DNA of 64,000 nt from Paenibacillus mellifer (lineage in GTDB: Bacteria; Bacillota; Bacilli; Paenibacillales; Paenibacillaceae): assembly GCF_023195895.1 (NCBI RefSeq), contig NZ_JALPRK010000006.1, positions 178,766 to 242,765 of the forward strand, read 5' to 3'. This document shows, piece by piece, positions 26,291 through 35,175 of this stretch. Positions within the stretch are counted from its first letter, which is position 1. Each line of letters starts with the position of its first letter. The notes beneath the pieces were generated by a model. That model saw only the letters and a list, made by a program, of their open reading frames with translations. It ran no database searches and was not told the DNA's origin. The position numbers and the translations under genes are program-made.

Positions 26291-27952
26291 GTGGGCGATA
26301 CGGGGGTGTTAGAGCGGCTTCGCAAGCTGGATCTGCGGTCGACTGTAAGCGGAGCCGGGCTGCGCAAGAACACGGATCAAGCCGTGCTGGAGGAGTTTGC
26401 CGCCTCGGGCGTCAAATTTGCAGCAAGCGAGGGGAGCCCGCTGGAGATCGTCTATTACGCGGGCGTGAGAAAGCTGCTCGATTGCATCGTGCCTTCGGTG
26501 AGCGGTGTGCCGGTGCTGCATGAAGGCGGCGTATACCTCGGCACCTGGTTGGAAAGCACCGGCACGATAAATGCCGAGATGCTCAGTCGGTTCGTGCCAT
26601 CGGTGGCGCAGGCAAGCTTTGCCTTGTTCGCCGACTACCAACGATCCGATGGCCTTATGCCGTATAAGGTGACCGGAGCGGGGCCGGCGTACCGGCAAAT
26701 TCAAATGGTCACGCCGCTGGCCCGTTCCGTATGGAACCATTATCGGCTGAATGGCCGGTCGGATCGGGCGTTCCTGGATAAGATGTACCGTGCCATGGAG
26801 CGGCATGACGCCTGGTTGGCCGCGTTCCGTGATACGCGGGGGACGGGTTGCGTCGAGGCGTTTTGCACGTTTGATACGGGTCATGATCTATCCCCGCGCT
26901 TCTGGCATGTACCGGATACGCCGCATTTAGGCGATCCGCGTCGGTACGATCCGGATTCGCCGGTGCTGCCGCTCTTGGCGCCGGACCTGACGGCTAATGT
27001 ATATTGCCAGCGACTGCATTTATCGGACATCGCCGCGGAGCTCGGGATGGCCTCCGGCATGGATTGGGCGACGAAGGCCGAGGAGAGCTTGTCCAGCCTG
27101 ATGCGACATTGCTTTGATACGGAAGACGAATTCTTCTACGACGTGGATGCGAGCGGACAGTTTGTCCGTATCCAGTCCGACGTGCTGCTGCGTGTGTTGG
27201 CCTGCGAGGTAGGAGACGGGGCGTTTTTCGCTTCGTCATTACGCCGATATTTATTGAACTCACGAAAGTTCTATGCCAAATATCCGTTCACTTCGATTGC
27301 GATGGACGATCCGCGATTTGACCCGTCGTCGGCTTATAACACCTGGGCGGGAACAACGAATTTTCTCAGCCTGATCCGCGCGCCGCACGCGTTCGAACAC
27401 CACGGCCGGCATGTGGAGTTGACATGGGTGCTGCAGCCGATTCTATCGGCGATGGTCCGCATGCAGCGGTTCTCGCAGTGCCTGAGTCCTTGGACCGGAG
27501 AAGAAGGCTTTACGGAGACTTACTCCCCAGCAATTTTGTGCCTGCTCGACTACGTGGAGAGATTGTGCGGCATCTTGCCAACACCGGAGGAGGAGCTGTG
27601 GTTTACCGGACTGCTGCCTTATCCGATGGATCACGGCGAAGTGCCGGCGGAGGAAACCGCCTACGCCCGGACAGTGAATGGAACGGCATTCGAGCTAGTC
27701 AATACACGTGAAGGCAGTACGGTTTACCGGAATGGGGAGCTCTACTGCCGGTTTCCGTACGGAACCCGCCTTGTCACTAACCGCAGCGGTGAGCCCAAGT
27801 CATTGGTTGGGATGAGCGTTCGAACGGTAGACGGCCTGCTGGAGTTCGGAGGCCGGGTTTATCCGATCAGCCTCGGCGGAAATGAGGTATGGTCAATGGA
27901 GCGGAACGGCTCTGTATCCGGTCCTGACGTTGTTCTGCCAACTCATCACTAG
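26291..27952 (+). CDS. Cytoplasmic (alpha/alpha)6-barrel glycosidase, MGH1-like, specificity unknown
   Basis: The 553-residue protein starts at a GTG (26291) one base after the GH43 stop, with GAGGTGAT just before. The middle is helix-rich with a six-hairpin pattern (QASFALFADYQRSDGLMPYKV, RSVWNHYRLNGRSDRAFLDKM, SSAYNTWAGTTNFLSLIRAPH, ELTWVLQPILSAMVRM, WTGEEGFTETYSPAILCLLDY), and a short beta-rich C-terminal domain follows. This resembles MGH1/GH63-like hydrolases. There is no signal peptide. It is the last gene of the sugar operon and probably acts with the GH43 enzyme. The family number is not certain. Confidence 0.68.
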   Translation: MGDTGVLERLRKLDLRSTVSGAGLRKNTDQAVLEEFAASGVKFAASEGSPLEIVYYAGVRKLLDCIVPSVSGVPVLHEGGVYLGTWLESTGTINAEMLSRFVPSVAQASFALFADYQRSDGLMPYKVTGAGPAYRQIQMVTPLARSVWNHYRLNGRSDRAFLDKMYRAMERHDAWLAAFRDTRGTGCVEAFCTFDTGHDLSPRFWHVPDTPHLGDPRRYDPDSPVLPLLAPDLTANVYCQRLHLSDIAAELGMASGMDWATKAEESLSSLMRHCFDTEDEFFYDVDASGQFVRIQSDVLLRVLACEVGDGAFFASSLRRYLLNSRKFYAKYPFTSIAMDDPRFDPSSAYNTWAGTTNFLSLIRAPHAFEHHGRHVELTWVLQPILSAMVRMQRFSQCLSPWTGEEGFTETYSPAILCLLDYVERLCGILPTPEEELWFTGLLPYPMDHGEVPAEETAYARTVNGTAFELVNTREGSTVYRNGELYCRFPYGTRLVTNRSGEPKSLVGMSVRTVDGLLEFGGRVYPISLGGNEVWSMERNGSVSGPDVVLPTHH

Positions 27953-28089
27953 ACAACCCCCTGCACGTTTCGCGAAAAAACGCCATAAACTTTTTAAGAT
28001 TGGCATATAATGTGGTGCCCGTCGTATAACAATAAGTAGGCGTTATTTCGGGAAAGTTTCGCTAGAGAATTCGGAAAGGGAGTGCAGGG

Positions 28090-28656
28090 ATGCGCATCGC
28101 AGTCATTCAGGGGAGTGCAAGGAACGGAGGAAACACGGAAGAACTGACGCGGTTGGTATTAGAGGGTATACCCTATACGAATATCGTTCTGCGTGAGAAA
28201 GAAATTAAACCGATTCGCGATCAACGGCACGACGAGGGCGGCTTTGATCCGGTAGATGACGATTACGACGATCTGATCCTGCAGGTGTTGGAGCATGATA
28301 TTCTGATCTTCGCCACGCCGGTATATTGGTACGGAGCATCGGGTCTAATGAAAAACTTCATCGATCGCTGGTCACAAAGCCTTCGCGATGTGCGTTTTAA
28401 TTTTAAGGAACAGATGGCGGCCAAAACCGCTTACGCCGTCGTGGTAGGCGGCGATAATCCTCGGATCAAAGCGCTGCCGCTCATTCAGCAGCTGCAGTAT
28501 ACATTTGATTTCGTCGGTCTGCCGTTTTCCGGTTACGTGATCGGGAAGGGGAGCAAACCGGGCGAGGTGCTCAAAGACGCCAGAGCCGTCCGCGACGCTG
28601 CGACGCTAAATGCCGAGCTGCGCAAAGCCGAGCCGGTGGCGGTGAATCGCTCCTGA
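28090..28656 (+). CDS. NADPH-dependent FMN reductase/flavodoxin family protein
   Basis: The 188-residue protein begins MRIAVIQGSARNGGNTEELTRL, the FMN-phosphate binding loop of this family, and has FATPVYWYGASGLMKNFIDRW, the second FMN contact. It is a cytoplasmic flavin-dependent reductase. AAAGGGAG lies before the ATG. A TATAAT near 28006 suggests its own promoter, and a strong terminator follows. Confidence 0.87.
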   Translation: MRIAVIQGSARNGGNTEELTRLVLEGIPYTNIVLREKEIKPIRDQRHDEGGFDPVDDDYDDLILQVLEHDILIFATPVYWYGASGLMKNFIDRWSQSLRDVRFNFKEQMAAKTAYAVVVGGDNPRIKALPLIQQLQYTFDFVGLPFSGYVIGKGSKPGEVLKDARAVRDAATLNAELRKAEPVAVNRS

Positions 28657-28698
28657 CGGGAAGAAGGTGGCTCATTGGGGTTACTTGGTGAATAGGTG

Positions 28699-28735
28699 AC
28701 GTGCCGCTGCATTTGCAGCGGCACGTATTTTTCTT
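28699..28735 (+). terminator. Intrinsic terminator after the FMN reductase gene
   Basis: ACGTGCCGCTGC (28699-28710) pairs perfectly with 28715-28726, loop ATTT, then a T-rich tail. Confidence 0.9.
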
Positions 28736-28902
28736 TACCTGATCGTCAGGATCCTCTATTTCTGAACGAAAGGGATAATCATGAAAGAGGCGAAAAGGGC
28801 CATAAATCACGAAGCTTTTTTTATACAGGCCTAACAATGCAGGATTATAGTTGGGGGATGGATAATATTAATTTTAAATAAATCCCTAGGAGGATGATCC
28901 TA

Positions 28903-29640
28903 TTGAACGATATTATCAATTTCGCGCATCGCGGGGCGGCGGGGCATTACCCGGAGAACACGATGCTGTCTTTTGCCAAAGCCCTTGAATTAGGGGCGAC
29001 CGGCATCGAAACGGACGTGCAGATGACACGCGATGGGAAACTCGTGCTGATTCATGACGAAACGCTGCAGCGGACGGCAGGGACGCCGGAATGGGTGAAG
29101 GATTTAACCTTGGCCGAAATCAAAGAGAGAGAAGCGGGCTCTTGGTTCCACGAAGACTTCGCAGGCGAACGTATTCCGACGCTGGAGGAGCTGCTGGACC
29201 TGGTGCGCAGTACGGATACGATCGTCAACCTTGAGCTGAAAACCGGCGTCGTGTTGTACCCAGGCATTGAGCAGAAGGTATTGGATACGGTGCGCCGCTA
29301 TGACCTAAGCGAACGGATCATCATTTCCAGTTTCAATCATTACTCCCTTGTGGAATGCAAAAGATTGGCTCCAGACATCCGTACAGGCATTCTGTACATG
29401 GAAGGTTTATACGAGCCATGGGATTATGCGAAGCGGGTTGGCGCGGAGGCACTTCATGCCTACCAATACGCGCTGACACCGGAGCTGGTGGCCCTCGCCA
29501 AAGCCAACGGAGTGGTCTACCACCCGTTTACCGTAAACGATCCGAAATTAATGCAAGCCCTAATAACTGCAGGTGTGGCCGGCATCATTACCGATTATCC
29601 GGATCGCTTAGCGGGACTGCTGGCGAAACAAGGAGTGTGA
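28903..29640 (+). CDS. glpQ: Glycerophosphodiester phosphodiesterase (GlpQ/UgpQ family), TTG start
   Basis: The 245-residue protein has the GDPD signature FAHRGAAGHYPENTMLSFAKA, then GIETDVQMTRDGKLVLIHDETLQRT and IVNLELKTG. It splits glycerophosphodiesters to glycerol 3-phosphate and an alcohol. There is no signal peptide, so it is cytoplasmic. AGGAGG at 28888-28893 is nine bases before the TTG at 28903, while the in-frame ATG at 28894 is almost on top of it, so TTG is preferred. The next gene, a transporter, starts four bases after its stop, which suggests linked uptake and hydrolysis. Confidence 0.88.
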   Translation: MNDIINFAHRGAAGHYPENTMLSFAKALELGATGIETDVQMTRDGKLVLIHDETLQRTAGTPEWVKDLTLAEIKEREAGSWFHEDFAGERIPTLEELLDLVRSTDTIVNLELKTGVVLYPGIEQKVLDTVRRYDLSERIIISSFNHYSLVECKRLAPDIRTGILYMEGLYEPWDYAKRVGAEALHAYQYALTPELVALAKANGVVYHPFTVNDPKLMQALITAGVAGIITDYPDRLAGLLAKQGV

Positions 29641-29644
29641 GCGG

Positions 29645-30871
29645 ATGAAAAAAACATGGCTGCTGGGACTAGGTTTTTTCAGCATTAGCTTGACCTGGGC
29701 GCTGTATAATGCGTTTGTTCCGCTGTTTTTGGACGACTATTTAAAGAGCGCCGCCATGATCGGGTTTATGATGACGATCGATAACTACTTCGCCATTGTA
29801 TTGCAGCCATGGATTGGACACCGCAGCGATAAGACGATTACCCGGTACGGACGGCGGATGCCTTATCTGATGTTCGGCATGCCGCTGGGCGCCGTGTTTG
29901 CGACGCTGATTCCGTGGCATACCGGATTCGTGACCCTGATATTGTTTATGGTATTAATGAATTTGTCGATGAGCTTGTTCCGGGCGCCGACGGTCGCGCT
30001 GATGCCGGATATCACGCCGGAGCCGCAGCGGACCAAAGCCAACGGCGTAATCAACTTCATGGGCGGCATCGGCTCGGTGCTGGCCTTCGGGATCGGTTCT
30101 CAGCTCTATGGTATCGGTTCCTATGTACCGTTTCTGTTTGCCGGGGTCGTGATGATCATTTGCTTGCTGGTGTTAAAGACGGTCATTCGCGAACCGGCCG
30201 CTTTAGGGTTGGGGTTGGCAGGACAAGCAATGGCGAACGAGGAACCGAAGCCGCAGATTCGAATTAAGGACCAACTGGACAAGACGACCGTGTTGATTTT
30301 AGCGGCAATTTTCTTCTGGTTTGTGGCCTATCAAGGCGTTGAGGCATTGTTCACGCTGTACGGAACGAAACAGGTCGGCATGAGTGATGCCGAAGCCTCG
30401 TTTTCGTTGACGTTCTTTTCGCTTGCGTTCCTGTTGTTCGCCCTGCCGAGCGGCTGGTTGGGGGCGCGGTACGGGAAGAAGAGGATCATTTCGATTGGGG
30501 TTGCCGGATTGTTCGTTATTTTCGGCGCAATGATCTTCGTTGATTCCGTTCTGTGGCTGCGGGTGCTGCTGATTGTCGGGGGCATCTTCTGGGCGTGCAT
30601 CAACATCAACTCGTACCCCTGGGTCGTCGCCACCGGGCGGGAGGAGAGCATCGGAACACGCACAGGGATCTATTACTTCGTATCCTCCTTGGCTGCGATT
30701 ACGTCGCCCCCGCTGCTCGGCTGGCTGATCGACGTGTTCGGCTACCCGGCGTTGTTTATCAGTGCGTCGGCCGGGATGCTGCTGGCGCTGGGCTGCCTGC
30801 TTATTGTTCCCCGGGAACGGCAGAGAGTAGGCCAAGACCCGTTCGACCAAACTCCAGTCGGCATGAAGTAA
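29645..30871 (+). CDS. MFS transporter, SLC45/GPH sugar-porter-like
   Basis: The 408-residue protein has about 12 membrane helices and SLC45-like motifs (WALYNAFVPLFLDDYLKS, PWIGHRSDKTITRYGRRMPYL, LMPDITPEPQRTKANGVINFM). Members move disaccharides or related solutes with protons. It is cotranscribed with glpQ, so the substrate may be a glycerol or glycerophosphodiester derivative, but this is inference. Confidence 0.85.
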   Translation: MKKTWLLGLGFFSISLTWALYNAFVPLFLDDYLKSAAMIGFMMTIDNYFAIVLQPWIGHRSDKTITRYGRRMPYLMFGMPLGAVFATLIPWHTGFVTLILFMVLMNLSMSLFRAPTVALMPDITPEPQRTKANGVINFMGGIGSVLAFGIGSQLYGIGSYVPFLFAGVVMIICLLVLKTVIREPAALGLGLAGQAMANEEPKPQIRIKDQLDKTTVLILAAIFFWFVAYQGVEALFTLYGTKQVGMSDAEASFSLTFFSLAFLLFALPSGWLGARYGKKRIISIGVAGLFVIFGAMIFVDSVLWLRVLLIVGGIFWACININSYPWVVATGREESIGTRTGIYYFVSSLAAITSPPLLGWLIDVFGYPALFISASAGMLLALGCLLIVPRERQRVGQDPFDQTPVGMK

Positions 30872-30888
30872 ATCGATATTGCTAAGGA

Positions 30889-30946
30889 AAAAAGCAGCGG
30901 AATCTCGGAACGCGACGAAGCGTCAGAGAAAACCGCTGCTTTTTGA
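30889..30946. terminator. Bidirectional terminator between the MFS gene and ycnI
   Basis: AAAAGCAGCGG pairs with CCGCTGCTTTT around a 32-base loop with further pairing potential (GACGAAGCGTC). A-rich on one side and T-rich on the other, between convergent genes. Confidence 0.8.
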
Positions 30947-30947
30947 A

Positions 30948-31688
30948 TTAAGCGGCCTTGCGTCTGCCGCGCAGAGCCAGCCCTAAAGCGAGGAGTGCAA
31001 CGAGCAGGGCGCAAGCCCCAAGCACGATGGCTGTGGTTGCCGCAGAGGAGCTGCCGCTTGACGAGGCGGGGGCGGAGGCTTCGGTGGCTGCGTCGGGACC
31101 GGTCGCTTCCGTGCGGTCGGCCGTGGCAGCCGTATTAGCGCTGCTGTGATCATGCCCGGCGGCAGTCGGATCATTCTGCCCGGCGCTCTCTGCGGCGCTG
31201 ACGACCGTCAGCGAATGCGGCCGATCGTCCCCTTCCGCCCCGGTCCATTCCACCACGCTGCCGTCGCTGTAATATTGGAAGGCGTCCCAAGCCAGTTCCG
31301 CGTCATCGCTGGGATTCTGTGCGACGAATTCAAACTGCTGGAATTCCCCGGGGCCGATCCCGTCACCTTCGGAAGTCCAGGTGACGGCAGTGACAGTACC
31401 ATCTTCCGCTGTTGTCAGCTCCACGATCCATTCGGGTAACGGACGGTACTGCTTAAAGGCGAGACCTTCCGGGATTTTGAGCGCGACTTTGACGGTGTTG
31501 ATGTCTTTCTCGACGGGCACTTTGAGGCTGTAAGTTTCCCAGGCGCCAGGGGCGGACTGGCTTGGTTTCACGGTAACGTGTGCGTCGGCCAATCCGGAGA
31601 AGAAGGTGAATGATAGAAGCCAAACGATTGCGGAGCCGGCAGCGTAACGCCAAAACCGGGTTCCGAAAAAACGAGTTGTATTGAACAT
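30948..31688 (-). CDS. YcnI-like copper-associated membrane protein (DUF1775)
   Basis: The 246-residue protein has a signal peptide whose cleavage leaves His at the mature N terminus (GLADAHVTVKPSQSAPGAWETY). This is the copper-binding His of the DUF1775 domain (about 40-165), which also shows the Trp-containing GEFQQFEF region. A His-containing low-complexity linker and a C-terminal membrane anchor (ATTAIVLGACALLVALLALGLAL) with a basic tail follow. The ATG at 31688 is used; the upstream frame to 31808 lacks a site. It is downstream of the CopC-CopD gene in one operon. Confidence 0.85.
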   Translation of the reverse strand: MFNTTRFFGTRFWRYAAGSAIVWLLSFTFFSGLADAHVTVKPSQSAPGAWETYSLKVPVEKDINTVKVALKIPEGLAFKQYRPLPEWIVELTTAEDGTVTAVTWTSEGDGIGPGEFQQFEFVAQNPSDDAELAWDAFQYYSDGSVVEWTGAEGDDRPHSLTVVSAAESAGQNDPTAAGHDHSSANTAATADRTEATGPDAATEASAPASSSGSSSAATTAIVLGACALLVALLALGLALRGRRKAA

Positions 31689-31726
31689 AGATATTGTCTC
31701 CTTTAATATAGGGTTGTTACCCTTTT

Positions 31727-33421
31727 TTATGGACTTCCTACCGTCAGCTCGGCATCGTAATCGTAACTTTCCAGCGATTCCGTCAGAATATGGACATGCA
31801 CGTTCCAACGGCCGTCCATCGTGATGAGCTCGCGGACTTCTGACGGTGAACTACCGGGGAAGACGATTTCCGTCGTCCCCATATCCATTTCCTTTGAGGT
31901 TAGGGTAAGCGTTACTTGTTCCACGTCGCTGCGGGGTTGTCCGTCCAACCCGTGAACGTTCACCTGAAAGAGGTTGGTGCCTACGGCGTTTGGAGTTACT
32001 CGAATCGTTACTCTTGTGCCGTCATCCAGTTGTTTCGTCCATGCAGCGGGCCCCGGAGAAGCCGCCGCCGTCGGTAGGTTTGCCAGGACAGCAGCTAATA
32101 CAAGCACCGCCAGGCCGGCTCCAAATTCGGCCCATACCCCGGCGTTCAGCGGTTTTCCTGCCCGTCGTCCGCGTAAGAAGGACCAACCTCCCAGCAGCAG
32201 GCAGATCAGGGTTAGGGCGATCTTCGCCAGCAGTACGCGACCATATGTCGTATGTGTCAGCGAGTACAGGGTCGGCACATGCAGCAGGCTGCTATAAACG
32301 CCAGATGCCAGCAGGAGGGCCACCATGAAGAAGGCAAGTATCGAGAATCGCCGGACCGTCTGCCAATAGAGCTGCTTATGCAGCGGCTCGGACGGACGAG
32401 TCTCATCCTTAGCGGCCTGTTGAGCTGCCGCCGGAAGCAAGAACGCTACCGCACCAACGCCGCCAAGCCAGATTAATGAGGCGGACAGGTGCAGAAAATC
32501 CGCGGTAACGGCGAGACCCTTCAGCTCGGCGGTGGCGGCATGTCCGATGAAGGCCTTGGAGAGCAGCAGCCCCAGGCCAAAGAGCATCGCACCGGCGAGC
32601 GGCAAGAGACGTGGACGGGTTGGGCGACTGGCGTGCAGAAGGAACAGCGTCCACAAGAGCCAACCTCCAAGCAGTAGAAGCTGAACCTTCCAGATCTCCC
32701 CGAAAGTCGTATAAACCAACGTTTGCCGCCAAAGACCGGGGTCGAAAGCTTCTCTCCATCCGCCGCCGGCATCGCTGGCCGTTTGCTGAGGCAAACTAAG
32801 CAGGATGCCGGAGAAGGCGGCGATCAAGCCGGTAAGCCATACGGTTCGGCTGCGCTGCCTCAAGCGGTTGGACCAGGTGTTGTCTGGGCGAGGGAGAAGC
32901 CAGCCATGAAATACGACAGCTCCAAGATAACCAGCCATACCGCCGTAAAATAGCCAGCGAACCAGCAGCAGGCTCCAGTCCGGGAGAGAGTTGCCCCCAT
33001 CGGTGGACGGGTGATCCGGGAAGATTTCGTTCGAAGCTCCCTTCCCGATTTGGAAGGGAATCGTTCCGGAGATGGCGTGTCCGTCTCCGGATACAACGTT
33101 CCATTTGGCCGAATACAGCCCGTCCGGTAAGTTTGGTTGCAAGGGGGCGGTCAATCGGGAGGGCTTATTCGGGTCGATCCGTGACTCCCCGTCCGCCACA
33201 TTATCTCCGTTAGGCCCGATGACGACAAGTTCATGGAAGCCAGCTTCAATGGGCTCGTTAAATTCGATCGCAAATTCAACGGGCGAAGTGTCCAATACTT
33301 CGTTCGCCCCTGGATTCGAAGAGACCACATAAGCATGGGCAAAAGCGGGAGCAGGAGCCAGAGCAAGGACAACGGCACATACCGCCGCAATCAAAATCCA
33401 TTTACATCGCAGCATTTTCAA
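31727..33421 (-). CDS. ycnJ: YcnJ-like CopC-CopD fusion, copper import or resistance protein
   Basis: The 564-residue protein has a signal peptide ending FAHAYVVSSNPG, so the mature chain starts with the Cu-binding His of a CopC domain (about 28-125, with the later VVSGDGHAISGTIPFQIG His motif). It then has eight or so membrane helices of a CopD domain (about 150-440) and a C-terminal YtkA-like beta domain (about 460-560). A TTG at 33421, 11 bases after GAGG, is the likely start; the ATG two codons later is too far. It acts at the membrane in copper uptake or handling and pairs with ycnI. Confidence 0.86.
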   Translation of the reverse strand: MKMLRCKWILIAAVCAVVLALAPAPAFAHAYVVSSNPGANEVLDTSPVEFAIEFNEPIEAGFHELVVIGPNGDNVADGESRIDPNKPSRLTAPLQPNLPDGLYSAKWNVVSGDGHAISGTIPFQIGKGASNEIFPDHPSTDGGNSLPDWSLLLVRWLFYGGMAGYLGAVVFHGWLLPRPDNTWSNRLRQRSRTVWLTGLIAAFSGILLSLPQQTASDAGGGWREAFDPGLWRQTLVYTTFGEIWKVQLLLLGGWLLWTLFLLHASRPTRPRLLPLAGAMLFGLGLLLSKAFIGHAATAELKGLAVTADFLHLSASLIWLGGVGAVAFLLPAAAQQAAKDETRPSEPLHKQLYWQTVRRFSILAFFMVALLLASGVYSSLLHVPTLYSLTHTTYGRVLLAKIALTLICLLLGGWSFLRGRRAGKPLNAGVWAEFGAGLAVLVLAAVLANLPTAAASPGPAAWTKQLDDGTRVTIRVTPNAVGTNLFQVNVHGLDGQPRSDVEQVTLTLTSKEMDMGTTEIVFPGSSPSEVRELITMDGRWNVHVHILTESLESYDYDAELTVGSP

Positions 33422-33735
33422 TTAGGTTCAGCCTCGATTCAGAATGATCAATGAACTTTCTCACAATGATTAACATTTTACAATGATTAATCAGGGGCGG
33501 GTATGACTAGAATGGGCTATATCATGCCTCAATCCCTGTTAAATTGTGTCTGATTTGTGAAATACCGAAACCGAGATTTGCATAAATTACAGGTTGATTT
33601 GCACAAAACTACATATTTTTTGAACTAAAAGACTAACTTTACATGTTAACTATTTAAAAAGTAATGAGGGTAAATTACAATGGGGGTTAGTCCATAGCTT
33701 AAGACGGGTTTGACCATAATGAAGGAGGATATAAA
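33422..33735. other. Divergent intergenic region ycnJ/ddh
   Basis: AT-rich, no gene. It holds ACAATGATTAA twice, at 33463-33473 and 33480-33490 (17-bp pitch), with a weaker AGAATGATCAATG nearby at 33441-33453, close to the ycnJ start. These may be operator sites for ycnJ. A GAAGGAGGATA ribosome binding site for ddh lies at the right end. Confidence 0.45.
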
Positions 33736-34710
33736 GTGGCATCAATTAACGTAGGCATCGTAGGTTACGGGAATCTGGGGCGCGGCGTGGAACTGGCGCT
33801 GAAGCAAAATCCGGATTTCCAGCTTAAAGCGATTTTCTCACGCAGACAACCGGACGAGGTGGCGTCGGCGAGAGGCGTAGTTCACATCTCCGAGATCGAA
33901 AAATATAAGGGCGACATCGATGTGTTGATTTTATGCGGCGGGTCGGCTACGGATTTGCCAGAGCAGGGGCCGCAGCTGGCAGCCATGTTCAATACCGTCG
34001 ATAGCTTTGATACACATGCGAAAATTCCGGAATACTTCGCGAAAGTGAACGAAGTGGCCGAGAAAGCAGGCACGGTCAGCGTGATATCGACCGGTTGGGA
34101 TCCGGGTTTATTCTCGTTGAACCGACTGCTGGCCGAATCTGTGCTGCCGGAAGGGAATGACTACACGTTCTGGGGCAAAGGCGTTAGCCAAGGGCACTCC
34201 GATGCGATTCGCCGCGTGGCGGGCGTGAAGAATGGCGTTCAGTATACGATTCCGGTGGAAGCGGCGGTCGAGCGCGTGCGTCAAGGTGAAAATCCGGAGT
34301 TGTCTACGCGCGAGAAGCATCTGCGCGAATGTTTCGTGGTTGCGGAAGAAGGGGCGGATCTGGCGAAGATTGAGCATGAGATCAAGTCGATGCCAAACTA
34401 CTTCTCGGATTACGACACAACCGTACACTTCATCAGTGAAGAAGAGTTGAAGGCGAACCACTCCGCGATGCCGCATGGCGGTATGGTGCTGCGCAGCGGT
34501 CGGACCGGCGAGAACAGCACGCAGCTGATTGAATTTAGATTGAAGCTGGATAGCAATCCTGAATTTACAGCCAGCGTACTGGTGGCTTACGCCCGCGCGG
34601 CGTACAAGCTGTCGCAAGCCGGTCAGTCGGGAGCGAAGACCGTCTTCGATATTCCGTTTGGCTTGCTGTCGCCGAAATCGCCGGAGCAGTTGCGGAAAGA
34701 ACTGCTGTAG
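33736..34710 (+). CDS. ddh: meso-diaminopimelate D-dehydrogenase
   Basis: The 324-residue protein starts at a GTG behind GAAGGAGGATA. It has a Rossmann nucleotide site at the N terminus (NVGIVGYGNLGRGVELALKQ), then LILCGGSATDLPEQGPQLA, STGWDPGLFSLNRLL and WGKGVSQGHSDAIRRV, all strong Ddh signatures. It makes meso-DAP from tetrahydrodipicolinate in one NADPH-dependent step for lysine and peptidoglycan. It is a single-gene unit with its own terminator. Confidence 0.95.
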   Translation: MASINVGIVGYGNLGRGVELALKQNPDFQLKAIFSRRQPDEVASARGVVHISEIEKYKGDIDVLILCGGSATDLPEQGPQLAAMFNTVDSFDTHAKIPEYFAKVNEVAEKAGTVSVISTGWDPGLFSLNRLLAESVLPEGNDYTFWGKGVSQGHSDAIRRVAGVKNGVQYTIPVEAAVERVRQGENPELSTREKHLRECFVVAEEGADLAKIEHEIKSMPNYFSDYDTTVHFISEEELKANHSAMPHGGMVLRSGRTGENSTQLIEFRLKLDSNPEFTASVLVAYARAAYKLSQAGQSGAKTVFDIPFGLLSPKSPEQLRKELL

Positions 34711-34738
34711 TGCTAGATGAAGAGGTTGTCCTGAGGGC

Positions 34739-34771
34739 AGAGGTTGCCGCTAGGGAGCAACCTCTTTTTTT
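34739..34771 (+). terminator. Intrinsic terminator after ddh
   Basis: AGAGGTTGC (34739-34747) pairs with GCAACCTCT (34757-34765), then at least six T. Confidence 0.88.
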
Positions 34772-35175
34772 ATATCGGCCAAAATGTCATAGAAATGTCG
34801 CAAATCCCTTTGGCGAAAAAGGAAAGATCATGCATGGTGAAGCAAATCGCAGCAATACCTTTTGTGAATATGATCACATATATCGGATTTAATATGACAA
34901 TTCTGCGAACTCTGATGGAGAAGAGACGCATTGTGAACAATTATCAAAATCGCCAAATTTGACGGATATTGGCCGTAAATCACCGCTAATCAACTTTCGT
35001 AGAGGTGTATAGGACAAAAATCACATTATTCACTGTAATAAATTTACATATATAACAATCTCTATGAATTGTTATTCAATCGCCCCTTTCCTAACATGAA
35101 AGTAACTGATCGAACGAAGCTATCCTCCAAGCTAGGGGATGGCGTTCATAATGAAGAAAGGGGTATCGGTATCCT
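34772..35175. other. Long AT-rich leader of the qox operon
   Basis: No credible gene. It contains the TGTGA-N6-TCACA palindrome at 34863-34878, a partial TTGTGAA at 34931-34940, a possible promoter (TTCACT at 35029-35034 and TATAAC at 35051-35056, 16-base spacer) and the qoxA ribosome binding site GAAAGGGG at 35155-35163. Confidence 0.45.
34862..34879. promoter_or_regulatory. Fnr/Crp- or Rex-like palindrome upstream of qoxA
   Basis: TTGTGAATATGATCACAT contains TGTGA-N6-TCACA, the symmetric core of Fnr/Crp-family sites, and also fits the left half of a Rex site (TTGTGAA). It is about 300 bases before qoxA, and redox control of a terminal oxidase operon by either regulator would make sense. 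Which regulator binds cannot be told from sequence. Confidence 0.5.
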
